Below, one piece after another: positions 53,927 through 62,803 of a stretch of 64,000 bases of DNA (positions are counted from its first letter, which is position 1; each line of letters starts with the position of its first letter). The stretch lies in NCBI GenBank assembly GCA_021741145.1, contig JAIOYK010000003.1, forward strand, positions 1-64,000. Reading direction: 5' to 3'. The position numbers and the translations under genes are program-made. Origin of the DNA: Rhodospirillum sp. (GTDB lineage Bacteria; Pseudomonadota; Alphaproteobacteria; Rhodospirillales; Rhodospirillaceae). Under the pieces are notes generated by a model. The model had not been told where the DNA came from and made no database searches. It saw only the letters and a list, made by a program, of their open reading frames with translations.

Positions 53927-56188
53927 ATGTCCGATGAGTCGAAACGCAACCTTGAACGCGAAGCGCTTCTGTTCCATGCCACGGGTCGCCCCGGCAAGAT
54001 CGAGATCGCGCCCACCAAGCCGCTGAACACCCAGCGGGACCTGTCCCTGGCCTATTCGCCGGGTGTGGCCGCGCCCTGTCTGGAGATCCAACGCGACCCC
54101 ACCACGGCCTATGATTATACCGCCAAGGGCAATTTGGTGGCGATCATCTCCAATGGCACCGCGGTCTTGGGCCTGGGGGATCTGGGCGCGCTGGCCAGTA
54201 AACCGGTGATGGAGGGCAAGGCGGTTCTGTTCAAGAAGTTCGCCGATATCGACGGTATCGATCTGGAAGTCGATACCCGGGAGGTGGAGGAATTCATCAA
54301 CGCCGTCCGCTACCTGGGTCCTAGCTTCGGCGGGATCAATCTCGAGGATATCAAGGCGCCCGAATGCTTCATCATCGAGCAGCGCCTGCGTGAACTCATG
54401 GACATCCCCGTGTTCCATGATGACCAACACGGCACGGCCATCATCACCGCGGCCGGCTTGCTCAACGCCCTGGACCTGTCCAATCGCGCCATTGACGAAG
54501 TCCGGATCGTGGTCAATGGCGCGGGTGCCGCGGCCATCGCCTGCGTTGAGTTGGTCAAGGCCATGGGCGTGCGGCACAACAATGTGACCATGTGCGATAC
54601 CAAGGGGGTCATCCACAAGGGTCGGTCCGACCTGAATCAGTGGAAATCCGCCCATGCCGTGGAGAGCGAGGCCCGTTCCTTGGCGGAGGCCATTGTCGGT
54701 GCCGATGTCTTCCTCGGCCTGTCCGCCAAGGGCGCGGTGACGCCCGAGATGGTGGCTTCCATGGCTGCTCAGCCGATCATCTTCGCCATGGCCAATCCGG
54801 ATCCGGAAATCACGCCGGAGGACGTGAAGTCGGTGCGCAAGGACGCCATCATGGCGACGGGTCGCTCCGATTACCCCAATCAGATCAACAATGTTTTGGG
54901 CTTTCCCTATATTTTCCGCGGTGCGCTCGACGTGCGGGCCCGGACCATCAACGAGGAGATGAAGATCGCCGCGGCCAAGGCCATCGCCGCCCTGGCCCGG
55001 GAAGACGTGCCCGATGAGGTCGCCGCGGCCTATTCTGGGCGCCGCTTGCGCTATGGTCCGGACTATATCATTCCGGTGCCCTTCGACCCCCGGCTGATCG
55101 CCGTCATTCCACCCGCGGTGGCGGAAGCCGCCATGGCGACGGGCGTGGCCCATAAGCCGATCATCGACATGGAAGGCTACCGGCGCGAATTGTCCGCCCG
55201 CCTGGACCCCACCGCCGCGAGCCTTCAGGCCATCGCCAGCGAGGCGGCCAGCCATCCCAAGCGGATGGTCTTCGCCGAGGGCGAGGAAGAGAAGATGATC
55301 CGCGCCGCGGTGTCCTACCGCAACGCTGGATATGGCACGCCGGTGCTGGTGGGGCGCGAGGAGAAGATCCAGGAGACCATGAAGGCCATGGGCCTGGGGA
55401 GCCTGGACGGCATGGAGATTCACAACGCCCGCCTGTCCTACCACACCAAGCACTACATGGATTTCCTGTACCGCCGCCTGCGCCGCCAGGGGTATCTGTA
55501 CCGGGATGTTCAGCGCATGGTGAACCAGGACCGCAATATCTTCGCGTCTTGCATGGTGGCGCTGGAGGACGCGGACGCCATGGTGACGGGGACCACCCGC
55601 CATTTCCACAACTGTCTGAACGACATCACCAAGGTGGTGGACATCAACCCCGGCGAGCAGGTCTTTACCGTGTCCCTGATGGTGGCCCGGGGGCGGACAG
55701 TCTTCATCGCCGATACCAATGTCCACGAAGCGCCCTTGCCCGATGTTCTGGCCGATATCGCCGTGCAGACCGCGGCTCTGGCCCGGCGCATGGGGCACGA
55801 GCCCCGGGTGGCCCTGTTGTCCTATTCGACCTTTGGCGCGCCCCAGGGCAAGACCCCGGATCGGCCCCGGCAGGCCGTGTCCATTCTGGAGGACCGGAAC
55901 GTGGAATTCGAATTCGACGGTGAGATCGGAGCCCATGTGGCCCTCGACCCGGATCTGCTGAAATTGTATCCGTTCTGTCGCTTGTCTGGACCGGCCAACG
56001 TGTTGATCATGCCGGGACTGCATTCAGCCAACATTTCCTCGAAGCTGATGCAGAAACTTGGCGGGGCGACGATGATTGGCCCGGTGATGATGGGCCTGTC
56101 CCGCCCCTGCCAGATCGTTCAAATGGATGCCACGGTCTCCGATATCGTGCATATGGCCACCCTCGCCGCGGCGGAGGCCGGACGGTAG
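53927..56188 (+). CDS. maeB: NADP-dependent malic enzyme with phosphotransacetylase-like domain
   Basis: MaeB (753 aa) converts malate to pyruvate, CO2 and NADPH. The N-terminal ~430 residues form the malic enzyme: [15 protein letters not shown], the metal site in [10 protein letters not shown], and the Rossmann motif [16 protein letters not shown]. The remainder is a phosphotransacetylase-like domain ([17 protein letters not shown] ... [14 protein letters not shown]) that in relatives mediates acetyl-CoA regulation and does not catalyse acetyl transfer. The fusion is typical of alphaproteobacteria. phoR follows after 85 bases. No SD stronger than AAAGATG is seen at the start. Confidence 0.96.
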   Translation: MSDESKRNLEREALLFHATGRPGKIEIAPTKPLNTQRDLSLAYSPGVAAPCLEIQRDPTTAYDYTAKGNLVAIISNGTAVLGLGDLGALASKPVMEGKAVLFKKFADIDGIDLEVDTREVEEFINAVRYLGPSFGGINLEDIKAPECFIIEQRLRELMDIPVFHDDQHGTAIITAAGLLNALDLSNRAIDEVRIVVNGAGAAAIACVELVKAMGVRHNNVTMCDTKGVIHKGRSDLNQWKSAHAVESEARSLAEAIVGADVFLGLSAKGAVTPEMVASMAAQPIIFAMANPDPEITPEDVKSVRKDAIMATGRSDYPNQINNVLGFPYIFRGALDVRARTINEEMKIAAAKAIAALAREDVPDEVAAAYSGRRLRYGPDYIIPVPFDPRLIAVIPPAVAEAAMATGVAHKPIIDMEGYRRELSARLDPTAASLQAIASEAASHPKRMVFAEGEEEKMIRAAVSYRNAGYGTPVLVGREEKIQETMKAMGLGSLDGMEIHNARLSYHTKHYMDFLYRRLRRQGYLYRDVQRMVNQDRNIFASCMVALEDADAMVTGTTRHFHNCLNDITKVVDINPGEQVFTVSLMVARGRTVFIADTNVHEAPLPDVLADIAVQTAALARRMGHEPRVALLSYSTFGAPQGKTPDRPRQAVSILEDRNVEFEFDGEIGAHVALDPDLLKLYPFCRLSGPANVLIMPGLHSANISSKLMQKLGGATMIGPVMMGLSRPCQIVQMDATVSDIVHMATLAAAEAGR

Positions 56189-56203
56189 GGGAATCCAATA
56201 TCC

Positions 56204-56220
56204 AGACAATTTACTTGTCT
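56204..56220. promoter_or_regulatory. 6-bp inverted repeat upstream of phoR
   Basis: AGACAA (56204-56209) and TTGTCT (56215-56220) are perfect inverted copies five bases apart, in the 85-base gap between maeB and phoR. It could be a small operator or chance. Confidence 0.3.
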
Positions 56221-56273
56221 CTAGCGCGCGCCGGGTCCTTGCGGGGATCCGGCCCGAAGGAAAGGAGTACCCC

Positions 56274-57716
56274 ATGGACCGCCAGACCCCCAGCTTCGGC
56301 CGCCTGATTGGCGTCGCGGCCCTGGTCTGCGCACCCGCCACTGGGGTTTTCCTCATCCTGGTTCTGTGGGGGGAGGCCAATCCCGCCTTCGCTCTGCCGG
56401 CCACGGGTGTGGTCATCGCCCTGACGGCTCTGTTGATCCGGTCCTTCCTGGCGGATCTGGCCTTGGTTGTCCGGCGGATCCGGATCATGGGAAGCGAATC
56501 CATCGAAGACAATGGGCGGGAGAGTGGTGATCCCCAACCCCGACTGGAAGTGGCCCAACGGATTCTGGCCGCGGTCCACTCCCTGGATCGGACTTGGCGC
56601 AAGCGACACAAGATCCTGCGTGATCAGGTGTGGTCCGATGGCCAGGTGCTCAATAACCTGCCCGACCCCTTGTTGATGATGGGTGCCGATGCCATCGTCA
56701 CCCGGGCCAACGAGTCCGCCAGGGTTTTGTTCAGCCGAGAGCCCGCCGGGCAGGAGATCACCACTTTCCTGCGGGACCCCAATGTCCTGGAAGCCATCGA
56801 ATCGGTTCTGACCTCCGACCAGTCGCGGCAGGTCACCTGGATCATGCCGGGAACCGTGGAGCGGGAATTCGAGGTGCGGGCGACCCGCTTGCCCACCAAG
56901 GGGGTGGACGGCTCCCTGGCGCTTCTGACCCTCCATGACATTACGGCCCTGCGCCGCCTGGAACAGATGCGCGCCGACTTCGTGGCCAACGCCAGCCATG
57001 AGTTGCGGACCCCCCTGTCCAGTTTGATCGGGTTCACCGAGACCCTGGCGGGCAGTGCCCGAGATGACCCCGAGGCTCGGGATGCCTTTTTGGCGATCAT
57101 GCTCGAACAAGCGCAGCGCATGCAGCGCCTGATCGAGGATCTTCTATCCCTTTCGCGCATCGAGATGGAGGAACATAGTCCCCCCAGCGATCCGGTTGAT
57201 GTGGCTCCCGTGTTGGAAAGCGTGGCCAAGTTCCTGGGCATCAAGGCCAGGGACAAGTCCATGGAGATCCGAATCGAGGCCGCGTCGGACCTGTCTCCGG
57301 CCATTGGCGACGGGGATCAGCTTTCGCAGATCTTCCAGAATCTGGTCGATAACGCCATCAAATATGGCCGAACTGGCACATCGGTCCTGATCCGCGTCGC
57401 CTCCTGCGACCGCGGACCGCCAGCGATGCCCGCGGCCCTGCGCTCGCCTTGCCTTAAGATCAGCGTCCGCGACCAGGGTGACGGTATCGGCAAGGAACAC
57501 CTGCCCCGTCTGACCGAGCGATTCTACCGTGTGGACAAGGCCCGCTCCCGGGCCCTAGGGGGGACCGGCTTGGGGCTGGCCATTGTCAAGCATGTGGTGG
57601 CGCGTCACCGCGGAGCCTTGACCATCGAAAGCAAACAGGGGGAGGGCACGACCTTCAATGTCTTCCTGCCCTTCCACGCCGCGGGGCGCGCGGGGGCGGC
57701 CAACGCCGCGGAATAG
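56274..57716 (+). CDS. phoR: PhoR-type sensor histidine kinase
   Basis: The protein (480 aa) has two N-terminal helices (residues ~10-60, little periplasmic loop, as in PhoR). A PAS domain (~120-225) follows, then HisKA with the phosphorylated His in FVANASHELRTPLSSLIGFT (near residue 240). The ATPase domain shows DQLSQIFQNLVDNAIKYG, RDQGDGIGKEHLPRL and [17 protein letters not shown]. It senses phosphate status through PhoU and the Pst transporter. An AAAGGAG SD precedes ATG 56274. phoU follows after 120 bases, but no pst genes or phoB are found in the window. Confidence 0.93.
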   Translation: MDRQTPSFGRLIGVAALVCAPATGVFLILVLWGEANPAFALPATGVVIALTALLIRSFLADLALVVRRIRIMGSESIEDNGRESGDPQPRLEVAQRILAAVHSLDRTWRKRHKILRDQVWSDGQVLNNLPDPLLMMGADAIVTRANESARVLFSREPAGQEITTFLRDPNVLEAIESVLTSDQSRQVTWIMPGTVEREFEVRATRLPTKGVDGSLALLTLHDITALRRLEQMRADFVANASHELRTPLSSLIGFTETLAGSARDDPEARDAFLAIMLEQAQRMQRLIEDLLSLSRIEMEEHSPPSDPVDVAPVLESVAKFLGIKARDKSMEIRIEAASDLSPAIGDGDQLSQIFQNLVDNAIKYGRTGTSVLIRVASCDRGPPAMPAALRSPCLKISVRDQGDGIGKEHLPRLTERFYRVDKARSRALGGTGLGLAIVKHVVARHRGALTIESKQGEGTTFNVFLPFHAAGRAGAANAAE

Positions 57717-57780
57717 GGTGGGGCGCGGGCGCATCCCGACAACGGGGGCGTCCGGGTAAGGGTCTTTTTTGCGTCAACGC

Positions 57781-57825
57781 CGTTTCAATGATATGAACGG
57801 GCTCCCGTTTTCTCTGATTGAAACG
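57781..57825 (+). promoter_or_regulatory. nested hairpin in the phoU leader
   Basis: CGTTTCAAT (57781-57789) and ATTGAAACG (57817-57825) form a perfect 9-bp outer stem. Inside it, AACGGG (57796-57801) and CCCGTT (57804-57809) form a second 6-bp stem. The structure ends 11 bases before the phoU ATG, so it could hold the ribosome-binding region. It may instead be two regulator sites. Confidence 0.55.
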
Positions 57826-57836
57826 AGCCCCGAGGC

Positions 57837-58592
57837 ATGACCGCGACCCGCCCGCCGACCCATACCGTGAGTTCCTATGATGATGAACTGCGGAGCCTCG
57901 ATTCCCTGATTCAGCAGATGGGGGGGTTGGCGATGTCCCAGACCCGGGACGCCATCCAAGGGATCGTTGATCAGAACGGGGAAAGCAGAGCGCTGATCAA
58001 GGACCGGGAAGCGCGGATCAATGCCCTGGAGCATCAGGTCAATGAGCAGGTGGTGCGTCTGCTGGCCCTGCGCCAACCCGTCGCCAACGATCTTCGGACC
58101 GTGGTGACCGCGCTTAAGGCGTCTTCCATGCTGGAGCGGGTGGGCGATTATGCCGCCAACGCCGCTCGCCGGGGCGAGGCCATGGCCGAAAGCTCCATGG
58201 TACCGGTAAAAAGCCCGGTAACGCGCATGGGCGAACTGGTGATCGCCATGCTCGACGATGCCTTGCGGGCCTTCCAGGACCGGGACCCGGATCTGGCCAT
58301 TCAGGTGCGGGAGCGGGATATGGAAGTGGATGCCCTCCACTCCAGCCTATTCCGGGAACTTCTGACCTATATGTTGGAGGATCCGCGCAACATTTCGGTC
58401 TGTTCCCACCTGATGTTCGTGTCCAAGAATCTGGAACGGGTCGGTGATCAGGCCACCAACCTCGCCGAGGCCGCCTATTACCGGGCCACCGGGAAGGATT
58501 TGGACGCGGAGCGGCCAAAGGACGATACGACGACCACCGCCTTGGCTGTCCCGGACCAGGATAGGGTCGTCGAGCCCCGATTCCAGGATTGA
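57837..58592 (+). CDS. phoU: phosphate signalling protein PhoU
   Basis: PhoU (251 aa) links the Pst phosphate transporter to the PhoR kinase and represses the Pho response when phosphate is plentiful. Two homologous three-helix domains are visible, each with the metal-binding E/DxxxD pattern (SMLERVGDYAANAARRGE near 105, KNLERVGDQATNLAEAAY near 200). The N-terminus YDDELRSLDSLIQQMGGLA is typical. It lies directly after phoR, whereas the usual alphaproteobacterial order places pstSCAB between them. Confidence 0.95.
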   Translation: MTATRPPTHTVSSYDDELRSLDSLIQQMGGLAMSQTRDAIQGIVDQNGESRALIKDREARINALEHQVNEQVVRLLALRQPVANDLRTVVTALKASSMLERVGDYAANAARRGEAMAESSMVPVKSPVTRMGELVIAMLDDALRAFQDRDPDLAIQVRERDMEVDALHSSLFRELLTYMLEDPRNISVCSHLMFVSKNLERVGDQATNLAEAAYYRATGKDLDAERPKDDTTTTALAVPDQDRVVEPRFQD

Positions 58593-58606
58593 GTTGGGCG
58601 GGTCTA

Positions 58607-59137
58607 TTACCAAGCCGTATTCACTTCCATATGAAGATGGCCCGCCGATTCCTCGGTGAAGCAGACGAAGAGCACACGACCGGGATAGATGTTTCCATGC
58701 AGGAAGCGCGTGACCTCCCGGACGGCGATCGCCGCGGCGCGGCCCGGTGGAAAACCAAAGACACCTGTTGAGATCGCCGGAAAGGCAACGGTTTCGAGGG
58801 ACAGACGCGCCCCCTCTTCCAGGCTTCTCCGGTAGCAGGCGGCGAGCAGATCGTTGGCCTCCTTTGGGGGGTGTCGGCTCCAGATGGGGCCGACGGTATG
58901 GATCACATGGCGGGCGGGAAGGCGGTAACCAAGGGTGACCTTGGCGTCCCCGGTCGCGCACCCGCCGAGCCCTTTGCATTCCTCGAGCAACTCCGGTCCC
59001 GCGGCCCGATGGATCGCGCCATCCACGCCGCCCCCACCCATCAAACTTGAGTTGGCCGCGTTGACGATGGCATCGACGGACTGGGTGGTGATATCCCCAA
59101 CGATCACCTCCAGGCGGTCCCGAATGTCGCTCGACAT
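58607..59137 (-). CDS. macrodomain protein (O-acetyl-ADP-ribose deacetylase type)
   Basis: The 176-aa protein is a stand-alone macrodomain of the YmdB/MacroD type, which removes acetyl from O-acetyl-ADP-ribose and may reverse ADP-ribosylation. The ligand-binding loops are visible as DAIVNAANSSLMGGGGVDGA (near residue 22) and FPAISTGVFGFPPGRAA (near 122). ATG 59137 has a GGAGGGG SD; the frame is open further upstream but not conserved-looking. The link with the sirtuin at 25078, which makes O-acetyl-ADP-ribose, is suggestive but the two are far apart. Confidence 0.92.
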   Translation of the reverse strand: MSSDIRDRLEVIVGDITTQSVDAIVNAANSSLMGGGGVDGAIHRAAGPELLEECKGLGGCATGDAKVTLGYRLPARHVIHTVGPIWSRHPPKEANDLLAACYRRSLEEGARLSLETVAFPAISTGVFGFPPGRAAAIAVREVTRFLHGNIYPGRVLFVCFTEESAGHLHMEVNTAW

Positions 59138-59191
59138 GGCCTGTTCCCCTCCCCAATCGACAAGGGAACAGGATAAACCGACTTGGGCCGG

Positions 59192-59227
59192 AAAACAAAA
59201 CGCGCGCGGTGTCCGATACCGCGCGCG
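59192..59227 (-). terminator. terminator after ppa
   Basis: CGCGCGCGGT (59201-59210) and ACCGCGCGCG (59218-59227) form a perfect 10-bp stem with a seven-base loop. On the minus strand TTTTGTTTT follows (A-tracts 59192-59200). It lies 30 bases after the ppa stop. Confidence 0.88.
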
Positions 59228-59259
59228 GTCCCATTCATAGGGGTTGGAGGCGAGACGGT

Positions 59260-59796
59260 TTACTTCTTCGCCTTGTTTTCGGCCGCGATACCCGCTTCGA
59301 TCACTTTCCAGGCGTCTTCGGGGCCACCCCAGCCCAGGATCTTGACCCACTTGTCCTCTTCCAGGTCCTTGTAGTGGGCGAAGAAATGTTCGATGCGTCG
59401 CAACTCGACGGGACGGACATCCTCGTAGCTATTCACGTTGTCGTGGTAGGGGTGCAGCTTGGAATGGGGAACGCCCAGGACCTTTTCGTCCTTACCGGCC
59501 TCGTCTTCCATGTACAGCACGCCGATGGGGCGGGTCCGCAGCACGGAACCCACGGCCACGGGAATGCGGCCGAGCACCACCACATCCACCGCGTCACCGT
59601 CCTCGGACAGGGTGTGGGGGATGAAGCCGTAGTTGCAGGGGTAATGCATGGCGGTATGCAGGAAACGGTCGACGTACATGGCCCCGGATTCCTTATCCAC
59701 CTCGTACTTGACCGGATCCGCGCGCATCGGAATCTCGATGATGACGTTGACATCCTGCGGCGGGTTCTTGCCGACGGGGATCTTCTTGATGTCCAT
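59260..59796 (-). CDS. ppa: inorganic pyrophosphatase
   Basis: This family I pyrophosphatase (178 aa) hydrolyses PPi and drives biosynthetic reactions. Metal-binding acidic residues are visible in VIIEIPMRADPVKYEVDKES and in the signature SEDGDAVDVVVLG near residue 65. DDGDEKDEK-like loops are represented by EDEAGKDEKVLGVP. The C-terminus has WGGPEDAWKVIEAG. ATG 59796 has GAGAGGAAA upstream. Divergent from the GT9 gene, with 160 bases between starts. Confidence 0.96.
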   Translation of the reverse strand: MDIKKIPVGKNPPQDVNVIIEIPMRADPVKYEVDKESGAMYVDRFLHTAMHYPCNYGFIPHTLSEDGDAVDVVVLGRIPVAVGSVLRTRPIGVLYMEDEAGKDEKVLGVPHSKLHPYHDNVNSYEDVRPVELRRIEHFFAHYKDLEEDKWVKILGWGGPEDAWKVIEAGIAAENKAKK

Positions 59797-59957
59797 GACC
59801 CTGTTTCCTCTCTCGATAGACGAAATCGCCGTCTCCCCCAGGGCGGCGGCGGGCGCACAGTATCCGTTTTGCAGGCGCGGGAAAAGCCCGAGTCCGGGCT
59901 TTACGGAGGATAGCGACCTGCTATTGTCCGATTGTTGCTGTATGGAAGGTTTTTCCC

Positions 59958-60989
59958 GTGCCCCCTCCTCCCCCTTCACCGCCCAAATCCATTCTTGTTC
60001 ATGTGGGGCTGGACCTCGTTGGCGATGGTTTGCTGAAATTGCCCTTCGTCAACGGCCTGCGCGCGGCCTTTCCCCAGGCGAGGATCACCTGGCTCGCGGG
60101 GACGGGGCCAACGGTCTTCGATGGTCCTCTCAAGGCTCAGGTCGAGGGAAAAATCGACGAGGTCATCCAGACCACGGGGCTGACCAAATCCTGGAAACGG
60201 ATCCTCGGCCATCCCCTGCGCGGAACGGCGGGGGCGGGCCGGACCTGGGATCTGGTGATCGACACCCAGACCTCCACCCGTCCGGCCCTGATCCTCTGGC
60301 GGGTTCCGCACCGGCTCTACCTGTCCAGCGCGCTGAAGTACCGCCTCTGTTTCGAGCGGCCCCCCGCCGACTATACACGGCCCGCCCATATGACCCGGCG
60401 CCTGTTGGATCTGCTATGGCTGGCCACGGGGAAGAGCCGGACTTTCCCCATGACCTATGACCTGATCTCCGCCCCGGGCGACCGGGAGGAGGCCGAGCGC
60501 CGGCTTCCCTCCGACGGTGCGGGGACGGCTCCCTGGGTGGCGCTTTGCCCCGGGGCCGGAGGCCGGTGGAAATGCTGGCCTTTGGAGCGTTTTGTCGAAG
60601 TCGCGCGCCAACTCGCCGACCGGGGAGTCCGGCCCGTTTTCCTGTTGGGGCCGGACGAGACCGAATGGCGCCACCCCATCGCCGAGGCCCTGTCCAGCGC
60701 CCGTTTCCCCTTGCAGGACGCCGCCTGGGGATCCCTGACCCTGTCGGCGGCGGTAATGGGCCAATGCGCGACGGTGGTCTGCAACGACGCGGGCGTCGGG
60801 CATATCGCCGCGGGCTCCGGCGCGCCGCTGATCAGCCTGTTTGGCCCAACGCCACCGGAGAAATTCGCCCCCTGTACGGACAAGGGGACCATCCTGCGCG
60901 CCCAGGATTGGGGCGGGCCGGAGATGGAGCGGATTCCCGTGGAGTCGGTGGTGGAGGCGGTTTGGGCCGCCTTGCCCTCTCCTTCGTGA
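59958..60989 (+). CDS. glycosyltransferase family 9 (heptosyltransferase-like)
   Basis: The 343-aa protein has the GT9 GT-B fold used for LPS core heptose and related sugars. LVHVGLDLVGDGLLKLPFVN and LRAAFPQARITWLAG are the acceptor-side motifs. The C-terminal half has VALCPGAGGRWKCWPLERFV, VVCNDAGVGHIAAGSGAPLI and SLFGPTPPEKFAP, diagnostic of the family. The usual ADP-heptose-binding K is replaced in part by RWKCWP. It begins with GTG 59958. No other LPS genes are adjacent. The ampG-like gene converges on it. Confidence 0.9.
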   Translation: MPPPPPSPPKSILVHVGLDLVGDGLLKLPFVNGLRAAFPQARITWLAGTGPTVFDGPLKAQVEGKIDEVIQTTGLTKSWKRILGHPLRGTAGAGRTWDLVIDTQTSTRPALILWRVPHRLYLSSALKYRLCFERPPADYTRPAHMTRRLLDLLWLATGKSRTFPMTYDLISAPGDREEAERRLPSDGAGTAPWVALCPGAGGRWKCWPLERFVEVARQLADRGVRPVFLLGPDETEWRHPIAEALSSARFPLQDAAWGSLTLSAAVMGQCATVVCNDAGVGHIAAGSGAPLISLFGPTPPEKFAPCTDKGTILRAQDWGGPEMERIPVESVVEAVWAALPSPS

Positions 60990-60993
60990 CCGG

Positions 60994-62655
60994 TCAGCTA
61001 TTTCTGGGTGGTGCGAATTTCGCCGCGAGCGCCACCAGGAACAACACGGGGATGCCGATCACGGCCGTGCCCACGAAAAAGGGTACATAGCCAACGGCAT
61101 CGACCACGGCACCGCCATACCCCGCCATGATTTTGGGAAAAAGGGTCATCAGCGAGCTGAACAGCGCGTATTGCATGGCCGTGAACTGGATGCTGGTCAG
61201 GGCTGAGAGATAGGCGACAAAGGCCGCCGAGGCGATGCCCTGACTCAGATTGTCCCCGGCGATGGCGATGAGGAGATAGAGACTCTCCCCGGGGTGGACG
61301 GCCAGCAGGGCGAACAGCAAATTGGATGCCGCGGCGAGGACGCCCCCGAGGAACAGCGTGCGCATGACACCGACCCGGAGCGCGATGACCCCTCCGAGGA
61401 ATCCCCCGGCGATGATGGCCAAAAGACCCCAGAACTTGCTATAGGCCGCGATCTGCTCCTTGGTGAAACCCATGTCCACATAGAAGACGTTGGCGATGGC
61501 TCCCATGGTGATGTCCGAGATTCGGTAGGTCCCGATTAGGGCCAGAACCAGGAAGGCCAATTTGCCATAGCGATTCAGGAAATCGCGGATGGGATCCATG
61601 TAGGTTAGGGCCACATGCTGGCGCGAGGCCACGCCCAGGGTCAGAAGCAGACCAGCAAGGACAGCGGCGCCGAGCAAGGAAAGACTAAAGCGGGCGGTTT
61701 CCGCCAGGAAACCAGCGAGGTGGGGGGCGAGGTCAAGGGTAGCTTGGAGCTGGGTCGACAGGCCACCGACCCAGTCCTCGACGAGAAGGAAGGTCGTGAG
61801 GAACCCGGCGCCCGCGAAGGCGACCACCGCGACGAATCGGGCCTGATCACTTGTTCGACCCGGATCCGTCGCGATGTCGCGCGTCCTCGGGGCCGGTTCG
61901 GGTACGATCAGGGTTGTGAGAATGCCGATGCCCACGCAAAGCGCCATGACCTTGTAGACCCACCCCCAGGCGGTGGGGTCATAGCCCACGTCCCCTTCCA
62001 GGAATCCCGCGAGCCAAAGGGATCCGGCCCCGGCCACCAGCATGCCCACCCGATATCCGGCGATATACATGGCCGACATCATGGATTGCAGGTCTGGCTC
62101 CGCGGCTTCGATGCGGTAGGCATCCAGGACGATGTCCTGTGTGGCGGAGGAAAAGCCAATCATCACCGCCCCGATGGCGGTCAGGGTCAGTGAGATCGCG
62201 GGATCGAAGCTCCCGGTCCAGACCAGTCCCAGGCATAGGGCGATCTGGGCCAGCAGCATCCACCCCCGACGACGTCCGAGCCAGGGGGTCAGAACCGGCA
62301 GGGAGAGGCGGTCAACCAGGGGGGCCCAAACGAATTTCAATGAATAGGCTAGGGCCGCCCAACTGAGCATGGTGACCGTGGAGCGGTCGACTCCAGCCTC
62401 GCGCAGCCAGACCGACAGCGTGGAAAAGATCAGCAGAAGCGGAAGACCCGAGGAGAACCCCAGGAAGAACATGCGGCCCACCCGGGTATCCCCGGCGGCC
62501 AGGATGGCGTCCCTCCAGCCCTGGGGTAGTGGTGCGAGCAGGGCACGGCCCAGGGCGGCGAGCCCAACGGCTCGGGCCGAGCTGGCGACGACGGCCCCTG
62601 TTCCGCTCGGAAAAAGGCGCAGACGCCAGGGCGCGGGAGCGGAGGTCTCGGTCAT
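60994..62655 (-). CDS. MFS transporter, AmpG-like (muropeptide permease family)
   Basis: The 553-aa polytopic protein matches AmpG, which imports anhydromuropeptides for cell-wall recycling. MFFLGFSSGLPLLLIFSTLS, WLREAGVDRSTVTMLSWAAL and YSLKFVWAPLVDRLSLPVL at the start, plus GRRRGWMLLAQI, are typical. About 14 helices are likely. It is longer than E. coli AmpG (491 aa) because of a ~45-residue N-terminal extension and loop additions in the middle. No beta-lactamase or ampD gene is adjacent. A GATAT-rich leader has no clear SD. Confidence 0.88.
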   Translation of the reverse strand: MTETSAPAPWRLRLFPSGTGAVVASSARAVGLAALGRALLAPLPQGWRDAILAAGDTRVGRMFFLGFSSGLPLLLIFSTLSVWLREAGVDRSTVTMLSWAALAYSLKFVWAPLVDRLSLPVLTPWLGRRRGWMLLAQIALCLGLVWTGSFDPAISLTLTAIGAVMIGFSSATQDIVLDAYRIEAAEPDLQSMMSAMYIAGYRVGMLVAGAGSLWLAGFLEGDVGYDPTAWGWVYKVMALCVGIGILTTLIVPEPAPRTRDIATDPGRTSDQARFVAVVAFAGAGFLTTFLLVEDWVGGLSTQLQATLDLAPHLAGFLAETARFSLSLLGAAVLAGLLLTLGVASRQHVALTYMDPIRDFLNRYGKLAFLVLALIGTYRISDITMGAIANVFYVDMGFTKEQIAAYSKFWGLLAIIAGGFLGGVIALRVGVMRTLFLGGVLAAASNLLFALLAVHPGESLYLLIAIAGDNLSQGIASAAFVAYLSALTSIQFTAMQYALFSSLMTLFPKIMAGYGGAVVDAVGYVPFFVGTAVIGIPVLFLVALAAKFAPPRNS

Positions 62656-62738
62656 GGCGGATATCCTGCTGGCAAGAGGTGTCCCAGGGAGCCAGAAAGC
62701 CCGAGTCGCGTCAAGCGACCGAACCTGGATCTTTATAC

Positions 62739-62777
62739 AAAAAGGCGAAGGGCGCGGTCCCGTCCGGAACCGCGCCC
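62739..62777 (-). terminator. terminator after typA
   Basis: GGGCGCGGT (62750-62758) and ACCGCGCCC (62769-62777) form a perfect 9-bp stem with a ten-base loop. On the minus strand TTCGCCTTTTT follows (A-tract 62739-62743). It lies 27 bases after the typA stop. Confidence 0.85.
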
Positions 62778-62803
62778 CCTCTAAAATGCCTTGGTCGGGG
62801 CTC

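Noticed and set aside
53617-53937. A 106-codon frame running into the maeB start
   Set aside because: It is Arg/Pro-rich, contains the leader hairpin, and ends within maeB in another frame. This is typical of non-coding GC-rich DNA.
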